This document shows, piece by piece, positions 18,105 through 28,130 of a DNA stretch of 64,000 nt. Each line of letters begins with the position of its first letter. Position 1 is the stretch's first letter. The DNA is from Chromatocurvus halotolerans. Lineage in GTDB: Bacteria > Pseudomonadota > Gammaproteobacteria > Pseudomonadales > Halieaceae. The stretch covers positions 434,001-498,000 of the forward strand of contig NZ_SLWX01000001.1 of NCBI RefSeq assembly GCF_004340525.1, written 5' to 3'. A program made the translations under genes and the position numbers. The notes below the pieces were generated by a model that had not been told where the DNA came from, ran no database searches, and worked only from the letters and a program-made list of their open reading frames with translations.

Positions 18105-20066
18105 TCACTCGAGATCGCGGCGGAAAACCACTGATAACTGCAGCGACCCCTTCTCGGAAAGATGGTCACCGTCGTAGTACAGCAATTCACCTTCCCGCAT
18201 CAGCGGACACTGAGCGCCGGCGCACAACGCGTCCTGGAGCGGCAGAATCGCAAGATCGGGAAACGCGGAGCGCAGGAGCGACTCGAACACCTGTGGGTAC
18301 GCGTCATCATCCCGCCGCGTAAAGCTGTAATCACCCTGCCGCGCAATGCCCAGCCAGCGCTCGCGAACAAAGTGGTTTCCCAGCGATTTCCCGAACTGGC
18401 TTCCGACTTCCGGGATGTCCTCCACCAGCACCACTCGCCGCCCCGGCAGCGCCGCCAGCGTTCGCGCCAGGCCGCGGCGAAAAACCGCCCGATTTTCTAC
18501 CGGTGATCGCTCAGTGGAGAGGTCGTCCTGAACCAGGAAGCTGCCCTTGTCGTAGGACTGGCCCATCAGTGGCAGGCGCCAGTAGCCGGCCAGGTAGACC
18601 GTTTCCAGATCGTCATCAGCGCCAATCGCATCCACGACAGCGTCGTTGAATCGCGGACACCGGTCGCGACCGGGCCTGGCGACACCCAGCAGCGGACGAC
18701 AGCCAGACCCGAAATAGAGATAGCCTGCCTTTCCCAGTCGGCGCAGCGCAGTATCCATTGCCGGGGCCAGCGCGTTGGCATGGGAATCTCCCCACAGCGC
18801 TACCGTCACAGGCGCCTCTGCAGACCCTAGGCGACAGCGGACGGCCTCAAGATAAGGATCATCCTCCAGCACATCACAGTGGCCGTAGTCCTCCCCGGCA
18901 GCCGTGGATCCCGCCACACTCCAGGCGGATGCCGGCACGCGCCGGGGGAATCCCTCGGCAACCACGATAAGCACGCAGCCCACCAGGCAGGCGGCCAACA
19001 GCCCCTGCAGCTCACGCTTGCGACGCCCCGGTGTGGCATGCCCTGCTGGCGGTGGACGACGGTAGCGCTCCTCCACAAAGCGGTAGGATGCCGTGGCGAG
19101 CAGGAGGGAAATCACTAGCACCAGCACGGGACGGGATTCGTCCGGACGCAGCAGGCCCAGATACACCACGGCAGGCCAGTGCACGAGATACAATGAGTAA
19201 GAAATGCGACCCACGGCAACGACAGGCCGTGTCGCCAGCAGTCGCGCCACGCGACAAGCGGGCGAGGCTGCGGTGCCCATTATGATCAACGCCGAACCCA
19301 ATGTCGGGTACAGGGCATTGACGTCGGGAAACGGCGAGTGCTCATCGAGCAGGAAGACCGGCACGATACACAGCGCAAGACCCACTGCCGAGAGCCATGC
19401 GCCAGTTCGCGGCTGCGGCAGATAACGCGGCAGGCACCAGGCCAGTAGCACGCCAGCAAGGAGTTCCCAGGCGCGCGCCGGCAGCATGTAAAACGCGAAC
19501 TTGCTGTCGAGTGCCATCCAGTGCAGGTTTACCCAGAAGGACAGCAGACACAGCGTGAGCAGCATCAGCGGCAGGGCGATTTCCCGGTAACGCCGGTAGC
19601 AGAAAACCAGCAAGGCCGGCGCCAGAAGATAGAACTGCTCCTCGACACCGAGAGACCAGGTGTGCAGCAGCGGCTGGGTCGCGACGTCCAGCCCGAAATA
19701 GGTGCTCGACGCCGCCCAGTAGTGAATATTCGGAACGAAAAACAGCGCCGCGGCCGCGGACTGGGCGAGATCCATCCACTCGTCCGGGAGCAGCAGGAAA
19801 TGGCCAGCTGCCAGCGTGACAGTCACCGTAAACAAGAGCGCTGGAAGAATGCGGCGCATCCGCCGAAGGTAGAACTGGCGGAAGCTGAACCGGCCACCCT
19901 CCAGATCGCCGAGAATGATCGAACCGATGAGATAACCGGAAATCACGAAGAAGATGTCGACGCCGATATAGCCACCGGACAGCCACTCGACGCCCGCGTG
20001 GAAAAGCACGATCGGGATCACCGCGACCGCTCGCAGGCCATCAATCTCCGGTCGGTAGGCGATCAT
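18105..20066 (-). CDS. OafA/YrhL-type acyltransferase with C-terminal SGNH domain
   Basis: The 653-residue protein carries the acyltransferase-3 membrane domain at about 1-360: YRPEIDGLRAVAVIPIVLFH, FFVISGYLI, and SLGVEEQFYL with the usual histidine and acidic residues. A periplasmic SGNH-hydrolase-like domain follows, with ALWGDSHANAL and the late DGDHLSEKG block supplying the Ser and Asp/His. This architecture O-acetylates cell-surface sugars such as O-antigen, capsule or peptidoglycan. No glycosyltransferases are adjacent, so the target is unknown. Confidence 0.92.
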   Translation of the reverse strand: MIAYRPEIDGLRAVAVIPIVLFHAGVEWLSGGYIGVDIFFVISGYLIGSIILGDLEGGRFSFRQFYLRRMRRILPALLFTVTVTLAAGHFLLLPDEWMDLAQSAAAALFFVPNIHYWAASSTYFGLDVATQPLLHTWSLGVEEQFYLLAPALLVFCYRRYREIALPLMLLTLCLLSFWVNLHWMALDSKFAFYMLPARAWELLAGVLLAWCLPRYLPQPRTGAWLSAVGLALCIVPVFLLDEHSPFPDVNALYPTLGSALIIMGTAASPACRVARLLATRPVVAVGRISYSLYLVHWPAVVYLGLLRPDESRPVLVLVISLLLATASYRFVEERYRRPPPAGHATPGRRKRELQGLLAACLVGCVLIVVAEGFPRRVPASAWSVAGSTAAGEDYGHCDVLEDDPYLEAVRCRLGSAEAPVTVALWGDSHANALAPAMDTALRRLGKAGYLYFGSGCRPLLGVARPGRDRCPRFNDAVVDAIGADDDLETVYLAGYWRLPLMGQSYDKGSFLVQDDLSTERSPVENRAVFRRGLARTLAALPGRRVVLVEDIPEVGSQFGKSLGNHFVRERWLGIARQGDYSFTRRDDDAYPQVFESLLRSAFPDLAILPLQDALCAGAQCPLMREGELLYYDGDHLSEKGSLQLSVVFRRDLE

Positions 20067-20148
20067 TCGAGTTTTACCTTTGCGTGGTTTTTGTTGGGAT
20101 TTCCCGGGGGCGTACCGTCAGAAGAGGCACAGCTACCGCTACCGACCC

Positions 20149-20172
20149 TGCAGACATCTCAGAACGTCTGCA
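20149..20172. repeat. Inverted repeat between acyltransferase and TVP38-like genes
   Basis: TGCAGAC (20149-20155) and GTCTGCA (20166-20172) are perfect inverted arms of 7 bases around a 10-base loop. No T-run follows on either strand, so it is not a standard terminator. It lies in the 136-base gap upstream of the acyltransferase and could be an operator. Confidence 0.35.
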
Positions 20173-20202
20173 AGGATACTGTTCGAACAGCCACGAGGCG
20201 AG

Positions 20203-20892
20203 CTACGGCGAACCATCAACACCAGAGCGCAGACGTATCCAGCGGCGAAACGCGAAGAACAGCGCGAGGATCCCCGCGGCGGCAAGCGCAAAAAGTATCC
20301 AATCAAGCGTGCCACCGTGCTCCAGCACAGCGCCGAGCTCACCGCCGAGTAGGGTCACCACCGCCACACCGGGCAGCAGACCGGCGGCTGATCCCAGCAT
20401 GTAGTCGCGAAAGCGGATATGAGAGGCACCGGCCAGCATATTGGTGAAGGCGAAGGGGGCAATCGGCAGCAGACTGATGAGGAAAATGACGCGAACGCCG
20501 CGCGCTGAAAGATACCGCGACACAGTGTGCAGGCGCTGGCCGCCCAGTCGAAACAGGGCGTCGCGCCCGATCACGTCACCGAGCCAGAATGATGTGGCGG
20601 AAAACAGCAGGGTGCCAAGCCCCGCGTAGAGAAAACCCACCCAGGGGCCGAACAGCAATCCGGTCACGGCAACCAGCACAGTCAGGGGAAACATCAGGTG
20701 GAGAAGCAGCAGGTAAACAGGAACAAGACAGGCCGCAATAGCCAGCGGCGTCATCGACCGGGTGTAGCTCCTGATGTCACTCACCAGCGCCGCAGCGTCC
20801 AGCTCGCCCTGCTGTGAGAGCCACTGCCATAACGCCAGCAAGGCTATGAACGCCAGAATGAGGAGCCCCGGCGCGACATTTTTTCTGAACAT
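20203..20892 (-). CDS. TVP38/TMEM64 (VTT-domain) family membrane protein
   Basis: The 229-residue protein has about five to six membrane segments and the VTT core: PLTVLVAVTGLLFGPWVGFLYA, the re-entrant GTLLFSATSFWLG, and LISLLPIAPFAFTNMLAGAS. DedA/VTT proteins are implicated in lipid scrambling and membrane homeostasis. The frame is open to 21009, but the ATG at 20892 (MFRKNVAPG, with AGGA upstream) begins directly before the first membrane helix and is preferred. Confidence 0.85.
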   Translation of the reverse strand: MFRKNVAPGLLILAFIALLALWQWLSQQGELDAAALVSDIRSYTRSMTPLAIAACLVPVYLLLLHLMFPLTVLVAVTGLLFGPWVGFLYAGLGTLLFSATSFWLGDVIGRDALFRLGGQRLHTVSRYLSARGVRVIFLISLLPIAPFAFTNMLAGASHIRFRDYMLGSAAGLLPGVAVVTLLGGELGAVLEHGGTLDWILFALAAAGILALFFAFRRWIRLRSGVDGSP

Positions 20893-21076
20893 TTCCTGAT
20901 ACTCGCACACTGCCGGCGAAAAATAATACGTGCATGCGATCATGCTGTCCGGTGGCCTTCCCACTCTAAGGGGTTTCAGGACTTTGACAAGACCAACAGA
21001 CGAGACCATAGCGGGTGCCGGATGGCCCTGAATCAGATAATATGCGGGCCTTTCAAAGACAGGACGGAGCGGTCAC

Positions 21077-22084
21077 ATGGAACAGAGGCGTATCACGGTC
21101 ATTCGCGGCGACGGCATCGGCCCCAGCATTGTCGATGCCGCAGTCGCTGTGCTCGATCATGCCGGCTGTGGCTTTGCCTACGACTATGTCGAGGGCGGAC
21201 TGACGGCGCTGGAGAACACCGGCGAGCTGCTGCCGCAGGAGACGCTGGATGCCATAGAGCGGAACAAGGTCGCGCTGAAGGGTCCTTTGACCACCCCGAT
21301 CGGCAAGGGATTCTCCTCGATAAATGTCAGCCTGAGACAGCAGTTCCAGCTCTATGCGAATGTCCGCCCCGTGATCTCCTTCGCCGGAACAAAGGCCCGC
21401 TACGAGAACATCGACATCATTACGGTCCGCGAGAATACCGAAGGCATGTATTCGGGTCGCGGCCAGACCGTCTCGGACGACGACACGGTGGCGGAGGCCC
21501 TGAGCGTGATCAGCCGCGGCGGCGCCGAGCGTATTCTGCGTTTCGCCTTCGATCTGGCCCAGCGCGAGGGCCGCCGCAAGGTCACCGTGGTGCACAAGGC
21601 GAATATCCTGAAATCGACATCCGGCCTGTTCCTGCGCGTCGCCCGGGAAATTGCGGCCAACTATCCGCACATCGAAACCGTCGAAATGATCGTCGACAAC
21701 GCCTGCATGCAGCTGGTCATGAATCCGGAGCAGTTCGATGTCATTGTCACGACCAATCTGTTCGGCGACATTCTCTCGGATCTCTGTGCCGGGCTGGTGG
21801 GCGGACTGGGCATGGCGCCCGGCGCCAATATTGGCGCGGACTGCGCCATCTTTGAGGCGGTTCACGGTAGTGCTCCCGACATCGCGGGCAAGAACATCGC
21901 CAATCCGACGTCGGTGATACTCGCCGCCTGCCAGATGCTCGATTACCTCGACATGGGAGACAGGGCCGGCAAGATCCGTGGGGCGCTGCGCAGCGTGATT
22001 GCGAAGGGCGAAAAAACCACCGGAGACCTCGGCGGCACGGCCAGTACCACCGAGTTCACCCAGGCGCTCATCGAGGCACTCTAG
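21077..22084 (+). CDS. NAD-dependent isocitrate dehydrogenase
   Basis: The 335-residue beta-decarboxylating dehydrogenase begins [18 protein letters not shown]. The phosphorylation/isocitrate loop reads [19 protein letters not shown], with the S-x-N-x-x-LR signature of the isocitrate branch rather than isopropylmalate. Further motifs are [40 protein letters not shown] and [17 protein letters not shown]. The short length and acidic NAD pocket resemble the IDH3-like bacterial NAD enzymes. The ATG has GGAG nine bases upstream. It would feed 2-oxoglutarate into the TCA cycle. Confidence 0.88.
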   Translation: MEQRRITVIRGDGIGPSIVDAAVAVLDHAGCGFAYDYVEGGLTALENTGELLPQETLDAIERNKVALKGPLTTPIGKGFSSINVSLRQQFQLYANVRPVISFAGTKARYENIDIITVRENTEGMYSGRGQTVSDDDTVAEALSVISRGGAERILRFAFDLAQREGRRKVTVVHKANILKSTSGLFLRVAREIAANYPHIETVEMIVDNACMQLVMNPEQFDVIVTTNLFGDILSDLCAGLVGGLGMAPGANIGADCAIFEAVHGSAPDIAGKNIANPTSVILAACQMLDYLDMGDRAGKIRGALRSVIAKGEKTTGDLGGTASTTEFTQALIEAL

Positions 22085-22122
22085 CTACCCACAGCCTGAT
22101 ACGGATACAGGGTACCGGACGC

Positions 22123-22761
22123 TTATGCGGCAACAATGTCGGTGTCAAACCTGCTGAAAAGCGCGGTCTGGGTGGGGTAGCCAAGCGCGGGGTGCGCATC
22201 GCCAATGCCGGAAAAAACCACCCGATAACCATTGCGCTGGGCGACGCCGCTTGCCCAGCGCCGGAATCTCGCGCGACACCACTCAAACTTGTGGTCGTCC
22301 TCGCGGAACTCCCCATCCTGAAGACCCAGCAGGGGGTTGTATTCGCTGTTCGGCGTCGTCATGTAGACATGGCCCGGCCGATAGTTCGCGAAAACTGCCA
22401 GCTCCACCGTTGACAGCTCACCCGGCGGCATATGCTCGATCGTCTCGATCATTGCGGCCGCATCAAAACCGGCGAGGCGCGGATTGCGCACGGCGTAGGA
22501 GCCCTGCAGCAGGGAAAGCCGCGGACTGGCGACGTTGAGATAGCCATCCAGCATTCGACGTGCCTGCGCCAGCGAGATACCTGACTGCTCAAGGCCGAGC
22601 ACTTCCGTAAACTGCGCCTCTGCCAGCAGACGATAAAGCAGCATCCCGGAGCCGCAGCCCAGATCCAGAATACGCTTCGCCCCGGTGTCGCGCAGCACGG
22701 CGACCGCCCGCTGCAGTCGCACTTCGTGCAGACTGGTCATCTGCGTCATGCAATCGCGCAT
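22123..22761 (-). CDS. Stand-alone Hen1-like RNA 3'-terminal 2'-O-methyltransferase
   Basis: The 212-residue methyltransferase has SAM motif I ILDLGCGSG at 31-39. The Hen1 signature follows: IETIEHM (E106, E109, H110), VYMTTPNSEYNPLLGL, and DDHKFEW with H157. In Hen1, E-x-x-E-H plus the later histidine hold the Mg2+/Mn2+ that positions the RNA 3' end, so catalysis looks intact. Bacterial Hen1 is normally a longer protein with a ligase-like N-domain next to Pnkp; both are absent here. The start is uncertain: ATG 22761 follows GGAGG by 13 bases, ATG 22794 gives 11 more residues, and the frame is open to 22956. Confidence 0.8.
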   Translation of the reverse strand: MRDCMTQMTSLHEVRLQRAVAVLRDTGAKRILDLGCGSGMLLYRLLAEAQFTEVLGLEQSGISLAQARRMLDGYLNVASPRLSLLQGSYAVRNPRLAGFDAAAMIETIEHMPPGELSTVELAVFANYRPGHVYMTTPNSEYNPLLGLQDGEFREDDHKFEWCRARFRRWASGVAQRNGYRVVFSGIGDAHPALGYPTQTALFSRFDTDIVAA

Positions 22762-22895
22762 CAGATTGTCAGGTCCTCCGTGCAAAAAGGGCATAGGGTA
22801 GAGGAAGCGCCGAAAACTCGCCAGCAACTTCCACGGGGGTGCATCCCGCGTTGTGACTTGGCAAACTGTTGCCGTCCCACAGGAGGAATTCCGCC

Positions 22896-25800
22896 ATGTT
22901 CCCGCCACGATTGAGAAACGTGTTCCCGCAGATCCTTCGCCGTTTGCTGCTTGCAACTGTCCTGGTCATGCCCGGCGCGCTGGCAGAATCGCCGGTTGAG
23001 GCCACGGAACGCCTGCACACATGGCTCGATGAGCAGTACGCGGAAGAACTTCGCTTCACCCCCGAGAAGCTGACCAGCCTGGGCAGCAAACTGCTCTACG
23101 ACAGACTCGACGACTACAGCGTTGCCGGCGAGCAGCGCCGATTGCAGTGGCTGCGCCAGAGCGTCGCGAGCATGCGCAGCCGCTTTGATCGCAAGTCCCT
23201 CGACGATGAGGGGCGACTCTCCTATGACTTCTGGGCCTATCGACTGCAGCGCGCCGAGGACAGACTCGAGTTCGCAGACCACCGCTATGTGTTTTCCCAG
23301 ATGAATGCACCCCACGCCCAGCTACCGAAGCTGCTGATCAATGATCATCGCGTCGACACAGAGGCCGACCTCCAGGCCTATATTCGCCGCCTGAACGCGA
23401 TTGGCGTGGCCATGCGGCAGAATCTCGAGCGGGCGAGAACGGCGGCTGACCGTGGCATCCGTGCACCGCGCTTTGCCTATGACATGGTCATCGATCAGGC
23501 CAGCCGGGTCCTCACCGGCGCGCCGTTCGAGGACAGTGCGGACAATTCCGCACTGTGGAATGACGTATTGCAGAAGATCGATGCTTTGCTGCAGACCTCG
23601 GTCATCACCGCCCAGGCAGCGGCTGAATACGAGGCTGAAGCGAAGGCCGCCCTGCTGGGCCCCCTCCAGGCCGGCTATCGCGAGGTCATCGACTGGCTGC
23701 GGGAGGACCGTGCGGAAACGTCAGAACAGGCCGCGGGGGTGCATTCCCTGCCGCGCGGCGAGGCATTCTACGCAGAGCGCCTGGGATACAACACGACGAC
23801 CGAACTGAGCGCCGAGGAGATTCACGCCATCGGCAGGACTGAAGTCGCCCGACTGAAAACCGCGATGCACGATATTCTGGCAAAAGTCGGTTTCGACGGC
23901 TCCCTGCAGGCCTTTTTCACCTACGTGCGCGACGATCCGCAGTTCTACCAGCCGGATACTCCGGAAGGCCGGCGTCAGTATATCGCCGACACCGAAGCCT
24001 TCCTCGAGCAGATCGAGGATAAACTGTCCGATGTCTTTGGGATCCTGCCGCGCGCGGACCTGGTCGTGCGGCGGGTCGAGTCATTCCGCGAGGTCGATGG
24101 CGGCGCCGCGCATTACACCAACGGTACGCCGGATGGCGACCGCCCCGGTGTGTACTACCTGCACCTGTCCGACATGGGCTCCAACAATCTCACTGACCTG
24201 CAGACTACCGCCTACCACGAGGGCAATCCGGGTCACCACATGCAGGTGTCCATTGCCCAGGAAAGTCAGCAGCTGCCGCAGTTCCGTCGCAATACCTGGT
24301 ACTCCGCCTATGGCGAGGGCTGGGCACTCTACACGGAGCAGGTGGCCGCCGAGATGGGCCTCTTCACAGACCCCTACAATGATTTCGGGCGGCTGACGGC
24401 AGAGATCTTCCGCGCCATCCGACTGGTCGTGGATACGGGACTGCACCACCTGGGCTGGAGCGAAGAGGAAGCCGTGCAGTACATGCTCGACAACTCGGCG
24501 CTGCCCGAGGGCAAGGTGCGGTCGGAGATACGCCGCTACCTCGTGCTGCCCGGGCAGGCCACGTCCTACAAGGTGGGCATGCTGAAGATTCTGGAACTGC
24601 GCCAGGAAGCGCAGGCCGCCCTTGGGAACCGCTTCGACATCCGCGGTTTCCACGATGCCATTCTTGGCGGCGGTGCCCTGCCCCTCCACCTGCTGGAGCA
24701 GCGCGTGCAGCAATGGGTAACGAGCGAGGGCCCGGCCCCTTACCGCGCAGACCTTGTCCGCACAAGCCACGGCGTGGCACACGTCACGGCGGATGACTTC
24801 GGTGGTCTCGGCTACGGCGAGGGCTTTGCCGCCGCCGAGGACAATGCCTGTGAAATCGCACACAGCCTGCTGCAGGCGCGCGGCGAGCTGGCCAGGTACC
24901 TGGGGCCCGGCCCCGACAACGCGAACCTGATACAGGATGCCGTTCTCAAGGCCATGGACATCGACAGCCAGGCGCGCACTGCGCTGGCGGCACAGACAGC
25001 AGAGGACCTCGACTGGCTGCAGGGCTATGCAGCGGGTTTCAACCGCTACCTGCGCGAGAACGATGGCGTCAGCGCCACCGCCTGGTGTGCCGGCGCACCC
25101 TGGGTTCAAGCCATCAGCGCCGGCGATCTGATGGCGCGCATGGTGGTAGTGGCACAGACACTGCCGCGCATGGCGGGCGCGATCGCCGCCGCGGCGCCGC
25201 CACAGCAGAGTGACGCCAACAGTGCCGGCCTTGCGGTGAAGAATAGCCAGGTAGCGGCGGCCTGGGACGCCGTAACGCTCAGCAGCATGGGGTCAAACGC
25301 CTGGGCGTTCGGCAGCGAGCGCACGGAAAACGGCCGCGGCATGCTCATCGGCAACCCTCACTACCCCTGGTATGGCGCCAGTCGCTTCTGGGAAAAGCAC
25401 CTGACAATTCCCGGCCGCCTTAACGTCTACGGCGCCCATCTCCTCGGCGCGCCCGGCGTGGCCATTGGCTTTACCGAATCGGTCGGCTGGAGCCACACCG
25501 TCTCCGACAGCCAGCGACTGGTGTTCTACCGACTCGAGCTGGTGCCGGGTGATCCGACCCGCTACCTGGTTGACGGCGAACCCCGGGAGATGCAGCGCCG
25601 AACCGTGGAGGTGCCCGTGCTGCAGGAGGACGGCAGCCTCAGCAGCCGGTCGCACACGCTGTACTTCTCTCACTACGGTCCGGTCCTGACAATGCCGGGC
25701 ATGCCGTGGACGGAGACGCAGGCATTCACGGCACGGGATGCCAATCTCGGCAATCACTACCTGCTGCCGCAGTGGAAAGCCATGAACAGCGCAAAGAGCA

Positions 25801-27068
25801 TGGATGATTTCATCGACGCCCACAGAACCTGGAACGCACTGCCCTGGGTGAACACGATTGCCGCAAGTCAGGATGGCCGCGCCGTGTATCTGGACAACTC
25901 CACCGTCGGTCATCTCAGCGACGCTGCCATGGCCGGCTGGGAGCGACAGCGCGAGAGCGATCCGCTGACGGGACAGCTCTACGATAGCCGCGGCATTGTG
26001 CTGCTCGACGGCAGCGACAGCCGCAACGCGTGGCAGGACGACGCCGGAGCGCGCCTGCCCGGGACCACGCCCTTTGACGAGAGACCAGCACTGGAGCGCC
26101 CCGACTACGTGTTCAACAGCAACGACAGCTACTGGCTGAGCAATGTCGAACACCCGCTGACCGGGTATTCCCCCCTGTATGGACCCACGGAAACGGCCCG
26201 CAGCGTGCGGACCCGCATGAACGGATCCATCCTGACCCCAAAATCACCCTATGACTACGCGGGTGAGGACGGCCGCTTCAATCTCGAGGAGGCACAGACT
26301 GCCATTCTGGCCAACCGGAGTTTCAGCGCCGACCTGCTGCTTGAAGGCCTGCAGGGCGCCTGCGGCGAACGCAGTGAGAACGACGCGGCGAGCGGCAATG
26401 AGCGCGGGGACCTCGGCGACGCGTGCCGTGTACTGGACGCGTTCGATGGCCACATGAATGAGGATAGTCCCGGCGCCGTGCTGTTCCGGGAGTGGCTCGC
26501 GCAGTTCGATTATCGCGAGACGCGGCGCGCCGGCGCGATATTCGCCGAGCCCTTTGACGCAAGCCAGCCGCTGTCCTCACCGCATACCCTCGCCAGCGCC
26601 GACGCCGCGCTGGACGCGCTCGGCGCAGCCGTGACAATCCTCGACACCGCAGGCCTGCCCCTGGACAGCACACTTGGCAGCACGCAGCGGGCGCGATTTT
26701 CCGGCCGCGACACCCCGGTACACGGCGGCAACCGCCATGAGGGCACCACGAATCTCATTATTTCCGGGCAGCCGGAGCACCCGCTGGCGCCTGAGACGCG
26801 GGACAGGATAGCGGGCAGCAAACTGCTGACAGCGGACGGCTATACGGTTGTCCACGGCAGCAGCTTCATTCTCGGCCTGGCCTTCGATGACCAGGGACCC
26901 CGCGCCCGGGTGATCCTGACCTATGGCCAGTCGAGCGACCCGGGATCTGACTATTTCGACAGCCAGACGACGCTGTTCCGCCAGCGCGAGTGGCGGGAAG
27001 CGCTATTTACACCGGAGGCCATTGCCCGTGACACCCGGTCGCGCCGCATTCTCGAAGAAGCGCGCTGA
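22896..27068 (+). CDS. Exported fusion: DUF885 metallopeptidase-like + penicillin-acylase domain
   Basis: One uninterrupted frame of 1390 residues. After a signal peptide (about 1-30, LLATVLVMPGALA), residues about 35-610 form a DUF885 protein with HEGNPGHH at 441-448 as the likely zinc site. From about 615 a penicillin-acylase/AHL-acylase domain follows (RTSHGVAHVTADDFGGLGYG). Its N-terminal-nucleophile site is MGSNAWAFGSERTENGRG, with autocleavage expected between Gly799 and Ser800. GNPHYPW follows, and conserved acylase blocks continue to the C-terminus. The acylase has no signal peptide of its own; the N-terminal one would export both. The ATG at 22896 follows a strong AGGAGG; the earlier in-frame ATG at 22869 lacks one. 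Confidence 0.85.
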   Translation: MFPPRLRNVFPQILRRLLLATVLVMPGALAESPVEATERLHTWLDEQYAEELRFTPEKLTSLGSKLLYDRLDDYSVAGEQRRLQWLRQSVASMRSRFDRKSLDDEGRLSYDFWAYRLQRAEDRLEFADHRYVFSQMNAPHAQLPKLLINDHRVDTEADLQAYIRRLNAIGVAMRQNLERARTAADRGIRAPRFAYDMVIDQASRVLTGAPFEDSADNSALWNDVLQKIDALLQTSVITAQAAAEYEAEAKAALLGPLQAGYREVIDWLREDRAETSEQAAGVHSLPRGEAFYAERLGYNTTTELSAEEIHAIGRTEVARLKTAMHDILAKVGFDGSLQAFFTYVRDDPQFYQPDTPEGRRQYIADTEAFLEQIEDKLSDVFGILPRADLVVRRVESFREVDGGAAHYTNGTPDGDRPGVYYLHLSDMGSNNLTDLQTTAYHEGNPGHHMQVSIAQESQQLPQFRRNTWYSAYGEGWALYTEQVAAEMGLFTDPYNDFGRLTAEIFRAIRLVVDTGLHHLGWSEEEAVQYMLDNSALPEGKVRSEIRRYLVLPGQATSYKVGMLKILELRQEAQAALGNRFDIRGFHDAILGGGALPLHLLEQRVQQWVTSEGPAPYRADLVRTSHGVAHVTADDFGGLGYGEGFAAAEDNACEIAHSLLQARGELARYLGPGPDNANLIQDAVLKAMDIDSQARTALAAQTAEDLDWLQGYAAGFNRYLRENDGVSATAWCAGAPWVQAISAGDLMARMVVVAQTLPRMAGAIAAAAPPQQSDANSAGLAVKNSQVAAAWDAVTLSSMGSNAWAFGSERTENGRGMLIGNPHYPWYGASRFWEKHLTIPGRLNVYGAHLLGAPGVAIGFTESVGWSHTVSDSQRLVFYRLELVPGDPTRYLVDGEPREMQRRTVEVPVLQEDGSLSSRSHTLYFSHYGPVLTMPGMPWTETQAFTARDANLGNHYLLPQWKAMNSAKSMDDFIDAHRTWNALPWVNTIAASQDGRAVYLDNSTVGHLSDAAMAGWERQRESDPLTGQLYDSRGIVLLDGSDSRNAWQDDAGARLPGTTPFDERPALERPDYVFNSNDSYWLSNVEHPLTGYSPLYGPTETARSVRTRMNGSILTPKSPYDYAGEDGRFNLEEAQTAILANRSFSADLLLEGLQGACGERSENDAASGNERGDLGDACRVLDAFDGHMNEDSPGAVLFREWLAQFDYRETRRAGAIFAEPFDASQPLSSPHTLASADAALDALGAAVTILDTAGLPLDSTLGSTQRARFSGRDTPVHGGNRHEGTTNLIISGQPEHPLAPETRDRIAGSKLLTADGYTVVHGSSFILGLAFDDQGPRARVILTYGQSSDPGSDYFDSQTTLFRQREWREALFTPEAIARDTRSRRILEEAR

Positions 27069-27095
27069 GAGTAACCGGAATGACTGCGGAGCGCG

Positions 27096-28130
27096 CTAAG
27101 CAACGGGATAGCCGTCGGGGTTGCCCTGCTGCCAGCGCCAGGCGTCCTCGCACATGCGCTGCAGGCCCAGTGCAGCGCGCCAGTCGAGGATGTCCGCTGC
27201 GTAGGCCGGATCCGCATAGCAGGACGCCACGTCCCCGGGCCGCCGATCCACGATGGCATAGGGGATAGGACGGCCCGAGGCGGCCTCGAAGGCCTGCACA
27301 GCCTGCAGAACCGAGTAGCCCTGCCCGGTCCCGAGATTGGCCACCAGCGGCCCCGGCTCGGTTCGCTGCTCCAGAGCCGCGAGCGCCGCGACGTGGCCGC
27401 GGGCCAGGTCGGTCACGTGGATGTAATCACGCACGCCGGTTCCATCGACCGTGGGATAGTCGCCACCGAAGATCGACAGTCGGGGCAGCTTCCCCACGGC
27501 CACCTGGGCAATATAGGGCATGAGATTGTTGGGAATGCCCTTGGGGTCCTCGCCGATCAGGCCGCTGACATGGGCTCCCACCGGATTGAAGTAGCGCAGC
27601 AGGGCAATCTGCCAGTGCGGCTCTGCGACGCAAAGATCAGCGAGTATCTCCTCGATCATCAGCTTGCTGCGACCATAGGGATTGGTGGCAGACAATGGAA
27701 AGTCTTCCTGAATCGGCACCGTGGCGGGATCCCCGTACACCGTCGCCGATGAACTGAACACCAGCCGCGACACCCCGGTCGCCTGCATTGCCCGCAGCAG
27801 GCACAGCGTCCCGGTAACATTGTTGTCGTAGTAGCGAAGCGGCTGCGCAACAGATTCTCCGACCGCCTTCAGCCCCGCGAAGTGAACCACGGCATGCGGA
27901 CGCTCCTTGCGCAGAATGGTCTCCAGGCCGGCGGCATCACGAATATCACAGTGATGGAACCGCACCGGCCGGCCGATGATTCGCTCGAGACGCGAGAACA
28001 CGGCGGGCGAGCTGTTACTCATATTGTCCAGCACGACAACGTCAACGTCTCGCGCGGCAAGCTCCACGCAGGTATGGGAGCCGATATAGCCCGCTCCCCC
28101 CGTGAGGAGGATCGTCGGTTTCCCCGTCAT
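27096..28130 (-). CDS. galE: UDP-glucose 4-epimerase
   Basis: The 344-residue extended SDR enzyme interconverts UDP-glucose and UDP-galactose. It begins TILLTGGAGYIGSHTCVEL (NAD-binding GxxGxxG), with VVLDNMSNSS and VVHFAGLKAVGES. The catalytic block VFSSSATVYG is followed by NPYGRSKLMIEEI with Tyr and Lys, and then RYFNPVGAH. The ATG at 28130 follows GAGGAAACC; the open frame to 28217 has no matching signal. It is divergent from the UDP-glucuronate epimerase gene across 180 bases, so both may share a control region for UDP-sugar supply. Confidence 0.93.
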   Translation of the reverse strand: MTGKPTILLTGGAGYIGSHTCVELAARDVDVVVLDNMSNSSPAVFSRLERIIGRPVRFHHCDIRDAAGLETILRKERPHAVVHFAGLKAVGESVAQPLRYYDNNVTGTLCLLRAMQATGVSRLVFSSSATVYGDPATVPIQEDFPLSATNPYGRSKLMIEEILADLCVAEPHWQIALLRYFNPVGAHVSGLIGEDPKGIPNNLMPYIAQVAVGKLPRLSIFGGDYPTVDGTGVRDYIHVTDLARGHVAALAALEQRTEPGPLVANLGTGQGYSVLQAVQAFEAASGRPIPYAIVDRRPGDVASCYADPAYAADILDWRAALGLQRMCEDAWRWQQGNPDGYPVA

